Source: Streptococcus sp. zg-86
GTDB taxonomy: Bacteria > Bacillota > Bacilli > Lactobacillales > Streptococcaceae
Assembly: GCF_017639855.1 (NCBI RefSeq)
Contig: NZ_CP072115.1
Location: forward strand, 248,001-312,000
Direction: 5' to 3'
DNA: 64,000 nt
In this document: one piece after another, positions 42,972 to 51,889 of the stretch
How the letters are laid out: each line of letters begins with the position of its first letter
Position numbering within the stretch: position 1 is the stretch's first letter
Position numbers and translations under genes: made by a program
Notes under the pieces: generated by a model
The model's database searches: none
The model's input: only the letters and a program-made list of their open reading frames with translations
What the model was told of the DNA's origin: nothing

Positions 42972-43196
42972 ATGGCAGTATTTGAAAAAGTACAAGCAAT
43001 TATTGTTGAAGAACTTGGTAAGGATGCAGAAGAAGTGACCCTTACAACAACATTTGAAGATTTAGATGCAGATTCATTGGACTTGTTCCAAGTTATTTCA
43101 GAAATCGAAGATGAATTTGATATTCAAATCGAATCAGAAGAAGGGTTGAACACGGTAGCTGATTTAGTGGCTTACGTAGAAGCACAAACAAAATAA
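42972..43196 (+). CDS. acpP: Acyl carrier protein
   Basis: The 74-residue acidic four-helix protein carries growing acyl chains. The phosphopantetheine site is the serine of DLDADSLDLFQVI near residue 36, which AcpS modifies. It has a strong AAAGGAGA ribosome binding site, consistent with high abundance. Its TAA stop is followed without any gap by a BOX-like element and then a terminator, so acpP-level transcripts probably exceed those of fabK and beyond. Confidence 0.95.
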   Translation: MAVFEKVQAIIVEELGKDAEEVTLTTTFEDLDADSLDLFQVISEIEDEFDIQIESEEGLNTVADLVAYVEAQTK

Positions 43197-43327
43197 TATT
43201 CGTCAAAAATCAGTCGCTAACATTGAGTGAATGTCAGTTCTAGCAGAGATTAGCTTTGCTAGAACGCTTTCTAATCTTCACAATTCTTAATTGTAAAAGC
43301 TACTTAGGTGCTGATTGTGATTGAGTA
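43197..43327 (+). repeat. BOX-like element directly after the acpP stop codon
   Basis: TATTCGTCAAAAATCAGTCG begins on the base after TAA. The right end GTGCTGATTGTGATTGAGTA is its rough inverted partner. A hairpin TTCTAGCA/TGCTAGAA and an ACAATTCTTAATTGT module lie between. Confidence 0.75.
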
Positions 43328-43336
43328 GGAGTAGTC

Positions 43337-43359
43337 AAATGCTAGTTTCTAGCATTTTT
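43337..43359 (+). terminator. Terminator-like hairpin between acpP and fabK
   Basis: AAATGCTAG and CTAGCATTT form a 9-bp stem with a TTT loop, followed by Ts. It can end or attenuate acpP transcripts. Confidence 0.75.
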
Positions 43360-43371
43360 ACTAGGGTATAT

Positions 43372-43471
43372 ACTTTGACATTCAAAACATCTATATATCA
43401 AAGTATTTATAAAAAAGTAGTGAGTGAAAGATACTCACTTCCTTGTTTAGTTAATTGTTTGAATATCAAAT
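43372..43471 (+). promoter_or_regulatory. fabK upstream region with two FabT-like sites
   Basis: ACTTTGACATTCAAAA (43372-43387) contains TTGACA, and TTTGAATATCAAA (43458-43470) is a nearly exact FabT core palindrome. The latter is also the inner part of a longer inverted repeat, TTAGTTAAT and ATTAACTAA. A clear -10 is not visible. The region separates acpP from the rest of the cluster. Confidence 0.7.
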
Positions 43472-43508
43472 GATTAACTAAGCAAATGAAGAATTGAAAG
43501 AGGACAGT

Positions 43509-44474
43509 ATGCAAACAAAAATTACAGAACTGCTTGGTATTGATTATCCTATTTTCCAAGGTGGAATGGCTTGGGTCGCAGATGGTGATCTAGCTGGTGC
43601 GGTATCCAATGCAGGAGGTCTAGGGATTATCGGTGGCGGAAATGCCCCAAAAGAGGTTGTCAAAGCCAATATTGACAAGGTTAAATCATTAACTGACAAG
43701 CCATTTGGAGTCAACATCATGCTCTTATCACCTTTTGTAGAAGACATTGTTGATTTAGTCATTGAAGAAGGTGTCAAAGTGGTAACGACTGGAGCTGGAA
43801 ATCCAGGGAAGTATATGGAACGGTTTCATGCTGCGGGAATTACAGTCATTCCAGTTGTTCCAAGTGTTGCCCTTGCAAAACGCATGGAGAAACTAGGTGT
43901 TGATGCTGTCATCGCAGAAGGTATGGAAGCTGGTGGCCATATTGGAAAATTGACGACTATGACTTTGGTCCGACAGGTAGTTGAGGCAGTATCCATTCCT
44001 GTTATTGCGGCAGGAGGAATTGCAGATGGTGCTGGTGCGGCAGCGGCCTTTATGCTAGGAGCGGAGGCAGTACAAGTTGGGACACGCTTTGTTGTCGCAA
44101 CAGAATCCAATGCTCATCCAAACTTCAAGGCTAAGATTCTCAGGGCAAAAGATATTGATACCACTGTTTCCGCTCAAGTCGTAGGTCATCCTGTACGTGC
44201 TATCAAAAATAAGTTGGCAACAGCTTATGCAAGCGCGGAAAAAGACTTTCTACGTGGGGAAAAAACAAGCGAAGACATTGAAGTCTTAGGAGCTGGCGCT
44301 TTGCGTAATGCGGTTGTAGACGGTGATGTGGATTATGGCTCAGTCATGGCTGGACAGATTGCTGGCTTGATTAGAAAAGAAGAGTCATGTGCGGAGATTG
44401 TGCGTGATATTTATGACGGAGCAGCTCGTGTCATCAAGGAACAGGCTACACGTTGGGCAATAAGTGGAGAATAA
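43509..44474 (+). CDS. fabK: Enoyl-ACP reductase II FabK (FMN)
   Basis: The product has 321 residues from ATG 43509, which has GAAAGAGGA upstream; the in-frame TTG at 43494 lacks a site. The flavoprotein TIM barrel performs the last reduction of each elongation cycle. Markers are DYPIFQGGMAWVADGDLAGAV, VIAEGMEAGGHIG near residue 140 and VIAAGGIADGAGAAAAFMLG. FabK replaces FabI in streptococci and is the basis of their triclosan resistance. It heads the tightly packed fabK-D-G-F-accB-fabZ stretch. Confidence 0.95.
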   Translation: MQTKITELLGIDYPIFQGGMAWVADGDLAGAVSNAGGLGIIGGGNAPKEVVKANIDKVKSLTDKPFGVNIMLLSPFVEDIVDLVIEEGVKVVTTGAGNPGKYMERFHAAGITVIPVVPSVALAKRMEKLGVDAVIAEGMEAGGHIGKLTTMTLVRQVVEAVSIPVIAAGGIADGAGAAAAFMLGAEAVQVGTRFVVATESNAHPNFKAKILRAKDIDTTVSAQVVGHPVRAIKNKLATAYASAEKDFLRGEKTSEDIEVLGAGALRNAVVDGDVDYGSVMAGQIAGLIRKEESCAEIVRDIYDGAARVIKEQATRWAISGE

Positions 44475-44475
44475 G

Positions 44476-45399
44476 ATGACAAAAAGAGCCTATTTATTTG
44501 CTGGTCAAGGTGCTCAATATCTTGGAATGGGGCGTGACCTCTATGACCAGTATGAAATTGTGAGACAAACTTTTGATGAAGCAAGAAGTGTTCTTGGTTA
44601 TGATTTACGGCACTTGATTGACTCAGATGAGGAAAAACTGAATCAAACTCGCTATACTCAGCCAGCGATTTTGACGACTTCAGTTGCCATTTGGCGTTTG
44701 TTGCAGGAAAAGGGAGCAAGCGCAGATATGGTGGCCGGTCTCTCTCTAGGTGAATATAGTGCCCTGGTAGCTTCAGGTGCTTTAGATTTTAAAGAGGCGG
44801 TTGCCCTGGTAGCTAAGCGTGGTGAATATATGGAGACTGCTGCGCCGGCAGGTAGTGGTAAAATGGTGGCCGTCCTGAATGCGGATTTACATATAATTGA
44901 ACAAGCCTGTCAAGAAGCTTCAGAATATGGCATTGTGGCAGCTGCTAACTACAACACACCTGCTCAAATCGTGATTGGTGGTGAAGTTGCTGCAGTCGAT
45001 AGGGCTTTAGATTTGCTGAAAGAAGCAGGGGTGAAGCGCTTGATCCCCCTCAATGTATCAGGACCTTTTCACACAGCCTTATTAGAACCTGCTTCAAAGC
45101 AATTAGCAACAGCCTTGGCGACGGTTTCCTTTCATGATTTTACCCTTCCCTTGGTTGGCAATACGCTGGCTCAGGTGATGACCAAAGAAGAAATCGTTCC
45201 TCTTTTGACGCGCCAGGTGATGGAACCTGTTCGTTTCTATGATTCGATTGCTTGTATGCAGGCAGCTGGGGTAACAGAATTTGTTGAAATTGGGCCAGGA
45301 GCAGTCTTGTCAGGTTTTTTGAAAAAAATTGATCGCTCAGCACGTGTCCATCAGGTCGAAAATCTCGCTACACTGGCAATATTTATGGCAGAGGAGTAA
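44476..45399 (+). CDS. fabD: Malonyl-CoA:ACP transacylase
   Basis: The product has 307 residues from ATG 44476, one base after the fabK stop, with GGAGAATAAG as ribosome binding site; an in-frame GTG at 44464 is less likely. The nucleophile serine is in GLSLGEYSALVAS near residue 91, the arginine in AKRGEYM near 116 and histidine in SGPFHTALL near 200. It loads malonate onto AcpP for FabH and FabF. Confidence 0.95.
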   Translation: MTKRAYLFAGQGAQYLGMGRDLYDQYEIVRQTFDEARSVLGYDLRHLIDSDEEKLNQTRYTQPAILTTSVAIWRLLQEKGASADMVAGLSLGEYSALVASGALDFKEAVALVAKRGEYMETAAPAGSGKMVAVLNADLHIIEQACQEASEYGIVAAANYNTPAQIVIGGEVAAVDRALDLLKEAGVKRLIPLNVSGPFHTALLEPASKQLATALATVSFHDFTLPLVGNTLAQVMTKEEIVPLLTRQVMEPVRFYDSIACMQAAGVTEFVEIGPGAVLSGFLKKIDRSARVHQVENLATLAIFMAEE

Positions 45400-45402
45400 A
45401 AA

Positions 45403-46137
45403 ATGGAAGTAAAGGGAAAAAATGTCTTGATTACAGGATCTAGTCGTGGAATTGGACTGGGTATTGCCCATGAATTTGCCAGACAAGGAGCTAATATTAT
45501 CTTAAATGGGCGCAATAGTATTTCAGAAGAGGTGATAGAGAGTTTTGCATCTTATGGTGTTCAAGTCCATGTAGTGCTAGGCAATGTTGCGGACTCTAGT
45601 GAAGCACAGCGTATGGTAGCAGAAGCCATTGAATATGCAGGTTCTGTCGATATTTTGGTTAACAATGCTGGTATTACCAAAGACGGTTTGGCACTAAGGA
45701 TGTCAGAAGATGATTTTGAAGGGGTACTGAAGGTTAATCTGACAGGGACTTTTAATATGACACAGGCTGTATTGAAACCGATGACCAAGGCGAAAGCTGG
45801 AGCAATTATCAATTTGTCTAGTGTCGTGGGGTTGACAGGGAATGCCGGTCAGGCCAATTATGCAGCTTCTAAAGCAGGCGTGATTGGATTGACCAAGTCG
45901 ATTTCCCGTGAGGTTGCCGGTCGAAATATCCGTGTCAATGCGATTGCACCAGGTTTTATCGAGTCAGATATGACAGCTGTTTTACCGGATAAGATTAAGA
46001 CAGCTATGTTAGGGCAAATTCCGATGAAACGTTTTGGGTTGGTACAAGAAGTAGCAGAAGTTGCTGTATTTCTCGCTCGCCAAGAATACCTCACAGGTCA
46101 AGTGATCGCCATAGATGGTGGCTTAACCATGCAATAA
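45403..46137 (+). CDS. fabG: 3-oxoacyl-ACP reductase
   Basis: The 244-residue short-chain dehydrogenase reduces beta-ketoacyl-ACP with NADPH. The cofactor loop is ITGSSRGIGLGIA near residue 10, NNAG near 87, and the catalytic serine with YAASK is in the segment around residues 138-155. The C-terminal GQVIAIDGG is typical. It lies 3 bp after fabD. Confidence 0.96.
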   Translation: MEVKGKNVLITGSSRGIGLGIAHEFARQGANIILNGRNSISEEVIESFASYGVQVHVVLGNVADSSEAQRMVAEAIEYAGSVDILVNNAGITKDGLALRMSEDDFEGVLKVNLTGTFNMTQAVLKPMTKAKAGAIINLSSVVGLTGNAGQANYAASKAGVIGLTKSISREVAGRNIRVNAIAPGFIESDMTAVLPDKIKTAMLGQIPMKRFGLVQEVAEVAVFLARQEYLTGQVIAIDGGLTMQ

Positions 46138-46148
46138 AGGAGTAAGAT

Positions 46149-47381
46149 ATGACAACAAACCGTGTAGTAGTAACAGGATATGGCCTAACATCGCCAATCG
46201 GAAATACACCTGAAGAATTTTGGAATAGCTTGAAGTCTGGAAAAGTCGGAATTGGACCAATTACCAAATTTGATACGAGCGACTACAATGTCCACAATGC
46301 TGCAGAAGTGACCGATTTTCCATTTGATAAGTATTTCGTCAAAAAAGATAGCAACCGCTATGATTTGTATTCTCTATATGCTTTATATGCAGCTCACGAG
46401 GCAGTTGCTCATGCTGCTTTAGATACCGATAACCTAAATCGCGACCGTTTTGGTGTTATTTTATCAACAGGTATCGGTGGAATCAAGGAGATTGAAGAGC
46501 AGGTTGAAAAAATGAATACCAAGGGCGCAAAGCGAATTCGACCTATGACCCTTCCTAAGGCTCTTCCGAATATGGCTGCTGGCAATATTGCTATGCAGGT
46601 TGGGGCAAATGGCATTTGTAAATGTGTGATTACCGCTTGTGCTTCATCTAATGATGCGATAGGCGAAGCTTTTCGTGAAATCAAATTTGGATTTCAAGAT
46701 GTCATTTTAGCAGGCGGCTCAGAAGCTGCGATTACACCGTTTGCAATCGGCGGTTTCCAAGCCTTAACAGCCCTCTCCACCACGGAAGATCCAGAGAGAG
46801 CTTCTATTCCCTTTGATAAGGAGCGTAATGGTTTTGTCATGGGGGAAGGAGGAGCTGTCCTTGTTTTGGAAAGTTTGGAGCATGCCACAAAACGTGGAGC
46901 GACTATTTTAGCAGAAATCGTAGGATATGGAAATACCTGCGATGCCCACCACATGACCTCTCCTCATCCAGAAGGACTTGGTGCCATTAAGGCGATGAAG
47001 TTAGCCATTGGTGAAGCAGGTTTAGAACCTAAAGATATTGATTATATCAACGCCCATGGAACTTCTACTCCAGCTAATGAGAAGGGCGAGAGCCAAGCGA
47101 TTGTAGCAGTATTTGGGACGAATACGCCAGTTTCTTCTACCAAATCTTACACTGGTCATCTCTTAGGAGCAGCAGGAGCCGTTGAGGCGGTTGCGGTGAT
47201 TGAGGCCATGCGCCATTCTCATGCACCAAAGACAGCGGGAACGACAGAATTGTCCGATTACATTGAAGCAGATGTCATTTATGGTCAAGGTCGTGATATG
47301 GAAATCCGCCATGCTATTTCAAATACCTTTGGTTTCGGTGGCCATAATGCCGTGATTGCTTTTAAACGTTGGGAGGATTAA
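46149..47381 (+). CDS. fabF: Beta-ketoacyl-ACP synthase II
   Basis: The 410-residue elongating condensing enzyme has its cysteine in VITACASSNDAIG near residue 163, histidines in NAHGTSTPANE near 302 and SYTGHLLGAAGA near 338, and the C-terminal NTFGFGGHNAVIAFKRW. It extends C4-C16 chains and is the target of platensimycin-type inhibitors in related bacteria. The accB GTG start directly follows its stop codon. Confidence 0.96.
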   Translation: MTTNRVVVTGYGLTSPIGNTPEEFWNSLKSGKVGIGPITKFDTSDYNVHNAAEVTDFPFDKYFVKKDSNRYDLYSLYALYAAHEAVAHAALDTDNLNRDRFGVILSTGIGGIKEIEEQVEKMNTKGAKRIRPMTLPKALPNMAAGNIAMQVGANGICKCVITACASSNDAIGEAFREIKFGFQDVILAGGSEAAITPFAIGGFQALTALSTTEDPERASIPFDKERNGFVMGEGGAVLVLESLEHATKRGATILAEIVGYGNTCDAHHMTSPHPEGLGAIKAMKLAIGEAGLEPKDIDYINAHGTSTPANEKGESQAIVAVFGTNTPVSSTKSYTGHLLGAAGAVEAVAVIEAMRHSHAPKTAGTTELSDYIEADVIYGQGRDMEIRHAISNTFGFGGHNAVIAFKRWED

Positions 47382-47849
47382 GTGAACAATACTGAGATTA
47401 AGGACTTGATGGCCCAATTTGATCAATCAAGTCTACGGGAATTTTCTTATACAAACGACGGTATTCAACTCGTCTTTAGTAAAAATGAACACAAGGCTGA
47501 GTCGGTTGGATCAAGTATTCAGTCAGCTACCCCAGCAGGAGGTATGTCAGAGCTGAGAGTTGAAGCAATCAGTACAGCAAGAGTAGCAGAAAGGGCTCCT
47601 GAAACCGTGAGCGAAGGGACAGTTGTGGACAGTCCGCTCGTAGGAGTAGCCTATCTATCTCCGTCACCAGATAAGGCAGCCTTTGTTTCAGTTGGTGATA
47701 CTGTTAAAAAAGGTCAAACCGTGATGATTATCGAGGCTATGAAGGTGATGAATGAAATTCCTGCACCGTGTGATGGTGTAGTAGCAGAAGTCTTGGTTGC
47801 TAATGAAGCTGTGGTTGAATTTGGACAAGGATTGGTACGGATTGTATGA
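47382..47849 (+). CDS. accB: Biotin carboxyl carrier protein of acetyl-CoA carboxylase
   Basis: The product has 155 residues. A short helical N-terminus, an Ala/Ser/Thr-rich linker (about 40-80) and the biotinyl domain (about 80-155) are visible, with the biotin lysine in IIEAMKVMNEI. It starts at GTG, immediately after the fabF TAA, and overlaps fabZ by four bases (ATGATG region). It carries the carboxyl group between AccC and AccAD. Confidence 0.94.
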   Translation: MNNTEIKDLMAQFDQSSLREFSYTNDGIQLVFSKNEHKAESVGSSIQSATPAGGMSELRVEAISTARVAERAPETVSEGTVVDSPLVGVAYLSPSPDKAAFVSVGDTVKKGQTVMIIEAMKVMNEIPAPCDGVVAEVLVANEAVVEFGQGLVRIV

Positions 47850-48268
47850 TGACGATACAAGAAATAAAAGAAGCTCTTCCTCATCGTTATCCGATGCTTT
47901 TAGTTGATCGGGTGCTGGAGGTTAGAGAAGATGAAATTGTAGCGCTAAAAAATGTGACCATGAACGAACCGTTCTTTAATGGGCATTTTCCAGACCATCC
48001 TGTTATGCCAGGAGTTCTGATTATGGAAGCCCTAGCGCAGACAGCAGGTGTTTTGGAACTGTCTAAGGAAGAGAACAAGGGGAAATTGGTATTTTACGCA
48101 GGTATGGACAAGGTAAAATTTAAAAAGCAAGTTGTGCCAGGAGACCAGCTCATCATGACAGCTCGTTTTGTCAAACGCCGTGGGACGATTGCAGTTGTTG
48201 AAGCCAAAGCGGAAGTAGACGGTGTACTCGCAGCAAGTGGAACCCTAACCTTTGCGGTAGGTGTCTGA
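47846..48268 (+). CDS. fabZ: 3-hydroxyacyl-ACP dehydratase FabZ
   Basis: The 140-residue hot-dog-fold enzyme has the catalytic histidine in NGHFPDHPVMPGVLIMEALAQ region (His near residue 50) with the glutamate in the following helix. It makes trans-2-enoyl-ACP for FabK and FabM. HRYPMLLVDRV is the usual N-terminal motif. It overlaps accB. A 173-bp gap containing repeat remnants follows before accC. Confidence 0.95.
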   Translation: MMTIQEIKEALPHRYPMLLVDRVLEVREDEIVALKNVTMNEPFFNGHFPDHPVMPGVLIMEALAQTAGVLELSKEENKGKLVFYAGMDKVKFKKQVVPGDQLIMTARFVKRRGTIAVVEAKAEVDGVLAASGTLTFAVGV

Positions 48269-48441
48269 GTTTGGAAAATAGAGAGTGAGAACCCTTTTGA
48301 GGTTCCAAACTCCCTTACAAGTCTGACAATTACTGCGTCAAACTGTTAAAACGATAAAATGTAATGGGATACGGGGCTTTTGTCCCAAACTCTAGTCAAA
48401 TAGTGCTGTTTTTATAGAGTACGAAGAGGAAGGAGGAGAAC

Positions 48442-49812
48442 ATGTTTCAAAAAATACTCATCGCAAATCGTGGAGAAATTGCTGTGCGGATTATTCGTGC
48501 GGCACGCGAATTGGGAATTGCAACAGTTGCAGTTTATTCAACGGCTGATAAGGAAGCTTTGCATACGATGTTAGCAGATGAAGCTATTTGTATTGGTCCA
48601 GCTCGTTCGAGAGATTCCTATCTAAACATGAATGCCATTATTTCTGCAGCTGTCGTAACAGGGGCGCAAGCTATTCACCCAGGCTTTGGCTTTTTAAGTG
48701 AAAATTCTACCTTTGCGACTCTTTGTTCCGAAGTAGGAATTAAATTTATCGGACCGTCTGGAGCAGTTATGGATGCCATGGGGGATAAAATCAATGCTCG
48801 AAAAAAGATGATTGAAGCAGATGTCCCTGTGATTCCAGGCTCAGACGGAGAAGTATTTACAGCTGAAGAAGCCCTTGCCATTGCTGAAAAAATTGGTTAT
48901 CCTGTCATGCTAAAAGCCTCGGCTGGTGGTGGCGGAAAAGGAATCCGCAAGGTGGAAAAAGCAGCAGACCTGAGTACAGCTTTTGAGTCTGCTTCTAGCG
49001 AAGCCAAGGCCGCTTTTGGAAATGGGGCTATGTATCTTGAGCGGGTCATTTACCCAGCAAGACATATTGAGGTTCAAATTTTAGCAGACCAATACGGTCA
49101 TGTTGTCCATTTAGGAGAGCGAGATTGCTCCCTGCAGCGTAATAATCAAAAGGTTCTTGAAGAAGCTCCGTCCATTGCTATTGGGCAAACCCTTCGTGAA
49201 CAGATTGGCCAAGCAGCAGTACGAGCAGCCCAGTCTGTTGGGTATGAAAATGCAGGAACGATTGAATTTCTGCTAGACGAAGCAAGTGGTCAGTTTTATT
49301 TCATGGAAATGAACACCCGTGTTCAGGTAGAACATCCTGTAACAGAATTTGTCACGGGCATTGATATTGTCAAGGAGCAGATTCGTATTGCTGCAGGGCA
49401 AGAATTGAGTGTGATTCAAGACGAGATTAGGATTCAGGGTCATGCCATTGAGTGTCGCATTAATGCTGAAAATCCAGCCTTTAACTTTGCCCCAAGTCCC
49501 GGGAAGATTTCCAATCTTTACCTACCGAGTGGTGGTGTCGGAGTGCGAGTGGATTCGGCGGTTTATCCAGGGTATACAATTCCGCCCTACTACGACAGCA
49601 TGATTGCTAAGGTCATTGTTCATGGTGGCAATCGTTTTGAAGCCCTGATGAAAATGCAACGTGCCTTGTATGAGTTAGAGATTGATGGACTGGTGACCAA
49701 TACAGATTTCCAATTGGACTTGATTGCGGATAAACGTGTGGTAGCAGGAGATTATGACACAGCCTACCTCATGGAAGACTTTTTACCTCGTTATCGTGGA
49801 GTAGTAGAGTAA
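48442..49812 (+). CDS. accC: Biotin carboxylase subunit of acetyl-CoA carboxylase
   Basis: The 456-residue ATP-grasp enzyme carboxylates biotin on AccB. Markers are the N-terminal ILIANRGEIAVRIIRAAREL, glycine-rich KASAGGGGKGIR near residue 160, ERDCSLQRNNQKV near 230, and FMEMNTRVQVEHPVTE near 287. The AGGAGGAG ribosome binding site precedes ATG. Its TAA stop abuts a BOX-like repeat that spaces it 272 bp from accD. Confidence 0.96.
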   Translation: MFQKILIANRGEIAVRIIRAARELGIATVAVYSTADKEALHTMLADEAICIGPARSRDSYLNMNAIISAAVVTGAQAIHPGFGFLSENSTFATLCSEVGIKFIGPSGAVMDAMGDKINARKKMIEADVPVIPGSDGEVFTAEEALAIAEKIGYPVMLKASAGGGGKGIRKVEKAADLSTAFESASSEAKAAFGNGAMYLERVIYPARHIEVQILADQYGHVVHLGERDCSLQRNNQKVLEEAPSIAIGQTLREQIGQAAVRAAQSVGYENAGTIEFLLDEASGQFYFMEMNTRVQVEHPVTEFVTGIDIVKEQIRIAAGQELSVIQDEIRIQGHAIECRINAENPAFNFAPSPGKISNLYLPSGGVGVRVDSAVYPGYTIPPYYDSMIAKVIVHGGNRFEALMKMQRALYELEIDGLVTNTDFQLDLIADKRVVAGDYDTAYLMEDFLPRYRGVVE

Positions 49813-50048
49813 TACACTATAAAAATTAACATCTGACTAACTTCCACAATTGAGAATTGTGGAAGGCTGGAAATAGAAAGAGCGTAGCTCGCCCCTTACA
49901 ATTGAGAATTGTGGAAGGCTGGAAATAGAAAGAGCGCAGCTCGCCCCTTGCAATTGAGAATTGTGGAAGGTGATAGATAAAACTAGCGTAGCTTGTGTCC
50001 TAAAAACCGCAGGGTTAACGACATCAGATATTGATTTTTGACGAGTAG
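49813..50048 (-). repeat. BOX-like element between accC and accD, inverted
   Basis: TACACTATAAAAATTAACAT begins on the base after the accC TAA. Three reverse-oriented modules follow (ACAATTGAGAATTGTGG with GAGCGTAGCTCG or GAGCGCAGCTCG), and the element ends ATTGATTTTTGACGAGTA. It is the right-to-left form of the elements at 8730 and 34813. Confidence 0.85.
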
Positions 50049-50084
50049 AAGTGAGGCTAATCAGTAGTAAAGAAGGAGGAGCCA

Positions 50085-50951
50085 ATGGCTTTATTTAGAA
50101 AAAAGGATAAATACATTCGCATCAATCCCAATCGATCGCTCATTAACACAACTTCTCAGAATAAGCCCGAAGTGCCGGATGCCCTATTTTCAAAATGTCC
50201 TGCCTGCAAACGTCTGATTTATCAGAAAGAGTTGGGTCAGGAGAAAATGTGCCAGCATTGTTCCTACACCTTTCGCATTAGTGCCTATGAGCGTCTGGCC
50301 TTAACTGTTGATGAGGGAACATTTGAAGAATTGTTTACAGGTATTGAAACGACCAATCCTCTCAATTTCCCCCAGTATACCGAAAAGTTAGCAGCAGTCC
50401 GTGCGAAAACAGGTTTGGATGAAGCGGTATTGACAGGAAAGGCAGAGATTTTAGGTCAGGAAGTAGCACTCGGTATTATGGATGCCTCCTTTATCATGGC
50501 TAGTATGGGGACCGTGGTCGGCGAAAAAATCACCCGTTTGTTTGAATATGCGACAGAGCAACAGTTGCCGGTCGTCCTTTTTACAGCTTCGGGCGGTGCT
50601 CGGATGCAGGAAGGGATTATGAGCCTCATGCAAATGGCAAAGATTTCTGCAACTGTTAAGCGCCATTCCAATGCAGGTTTGTTCTATTTGACCATTTTGA
50701 CCGATCCAACGACAGGTGGGGTAACCGCCTCCTTTGCTATGGAGGGTGACATTATCCTAGCTGAGCCACAAGCCTTAGTAGGCTTTGCGGGCCGTCGTGT
50801 GATTGAAACGACTGTTCGAGAGCAGCTACCAGATGATTTTCAAAAGGCTGAATTTTTACAAGAACATGGATTTGTCGATGCGATTGTCAAGCGGCAAGCA
50901 TTACGGGAAACCATTGGCTACCTAGTCCGATTGCATGGAGGAAAGAGATGA
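50085..50951 (+). CDS. accD: Acetyl-CoA carboxylase carboxyltransferase beta subunit
   Basis: The 288-residue protein forms the carboxyltransferase with AccA. A zinc ribbon of four cysteines is visible in CPACKRLIY and CQHCSYTF (residues 38-60). The crotonase-like core has FTASGGARMQEGIMSLMQM near residue 167 and GDIILAEPQALVGFAG. It makes malonyl-CoA from carboxybiotin. It overlaps accA by four bases (ATGA). Confidence 0.95.
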   Translation: MALFRKKDKYIRINPNRSLINTTSQNKPEVPDALFSKCPACKRLIYQKELGQEKMCQHCSYTFRISAYERLALTVDEGTFEELFTGIETTNPLNFPQYTEKLAAVRAKTGLDEAVLTGKAEILGQEVALGIMDASFIMASMGTVVGEKITRLFEYATEQQLPVVLFTASGGARMQEGIMSLMQMAKISATVKRHSNAGLFYLTILTDPTTGGVTASFAMEGDIILAEPQALVGFAGRRVIETTVREQLPDDFQKAEFLQEHGFVDAIVKRQALRETIGYLVRLHGGKR

Positions 50952-51715
50952 CGGAGATAGCAAAAATCATTCGGCAGGCACGTGATCAGGCTCGATTGAC
51001 CAGTCTGGACTATGCGCGTCTGCTCCTAGATGACTTTATGGAATTGCATGGTGATCGTCAATTTCGTGATGACGGTGCGGTCATCGGTGGAGTCGGTTTT
51101 TTGGGTGGAGAGCCTGTGACAGTTGTGGGCATCCAAAAAGGGAAAAGCTTGCAGGATAATCTCAAGCGCAATTTTGGTCAGCCACATCCAGAAGGGTATC
51201 GAAAGGCCTTGCGCTTGATGAAGCAGGCTGAGAAATTTGGTCGGCCAATTCTGACGTTGATTAATACGGCTGGAGCCTATCCAGGAATCGGTGCGGAAGA
51301 GCGTGGCCAAGGGGAGGCGATTGCTCGTAATCTCATGGAAATGAGTGATTTAAAGGTTCCCATTATTGCTCTGATCATCGGTGAGGGGGGATCAGGTGGC
51401 GCACTCGCCCTAGCAGTAGCAGACCGAGTCTGGATGTTAGAGAATGCAATCTATGCAGTGCTTAGTCCAGAGGGATTTGCCTCTATTTTATGGAAAGATG
51501 CCAGTCGTGCTATGGAAGCTGCCAAGCTCATGAAAATCACCTCCTATGAGTTATTGGAAATGGGAGTGGTTGACAAGGTTATTTCAGAAAAAGGCAGTCA
51601 AACAGAAGTTGTGGAAGTCTTGAAAGAAGAGTTGATTGCTAGCTTTGCAGAGTTACAATCTCGTTCAAGAGAACAATTAGTCGCAGAACGGTATGAGCGT
51701 TTCCGAAAATATTAA
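50948..51715 (+). CDS. accA: Acetyl-CoA carboxylase carboxyltransferase alpha subunit
   Basis: The 255-residue subunit pairs with AccD. LHGDRQFRDDGAVIGGVG, LINTAGAYPGIGAEERGQGE near residue 98 and IIGEGGSGGALALAVADRVW near 138 form the acyl-CoA and biotin sites. It starts on the accD stop and ends the fatty acid cluster. The next bases form a terminator. Confidence 0.96.
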   Translation: MTEIAKIIRQARDQARLTSLDYARLLLDDFMELHGDRQFRDDGAVIGGVGFLGGEPVTVVGIQKGKSLQDNLKRNFGQPHPEGYRKALRLMKQAEKFGRPILTLINTAGAYPGIGAEERGQGEAIARNLMEMSDLKVPIIALIIGEGGSGGALALAVADRVWMLENAIYAVLSPEGFASILWKDASRAMEAAKLMKITSYELLEMGVVDKVISEKGSQTEVVEVLKEELIASFAELQSRSREQLVAERYERFRKY

Positions 51716-51764
51716 AAAGTGAGGAAGAGCGTGATTTCATCGAAATCGCCTATCCTCACTTTTG
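51714..51764 (+). terminator. Terminator-like hairpin after accA
   Basis: AAAAGTGAGGA and TCCTCACTTTT form the outer stem, with an inner GATTTCATCGAAATC hairpin related to the dispersed repeats. Confidence 0.8.
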
Positions 51765-51787
51765 GGTTCTTCTGCTACTTCCTACAT

Positions 51788-51880
51788 TATAGTGAATTGA
51801 GAAAGAAATAGGACAAGGCAAGGATCAGCAGATAGAACTGGCGTTCATCAAAGCGACTAACCTTTATTCAATTCACTATA
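51788..51880. repeat. 93-bp TATAGTGAATTGA-ended element (minimal form)
   Basis: The perfect 13-bp terminal inverted repeats are TATAGTGAATTGA. The interior has GCAGATAGAACTGGCG and CAAAGCGACTAACC. No ORF. This is the shortest copy of a family with longer mosaics at 40194, 58078 and 61414. Confidence 0.85.
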
Positions 51881-51889
51881 CAAACGTAT

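Noticed and set aside
48269..48441. Possible gene or promoter island between fabZ and accC
   Set aside because: Only repeat remnants are seen (TGCGTCAAACTGTTAAA, and TTTTTATAGAGTA as a BOX-like right end); no ORF and no clear promoter.
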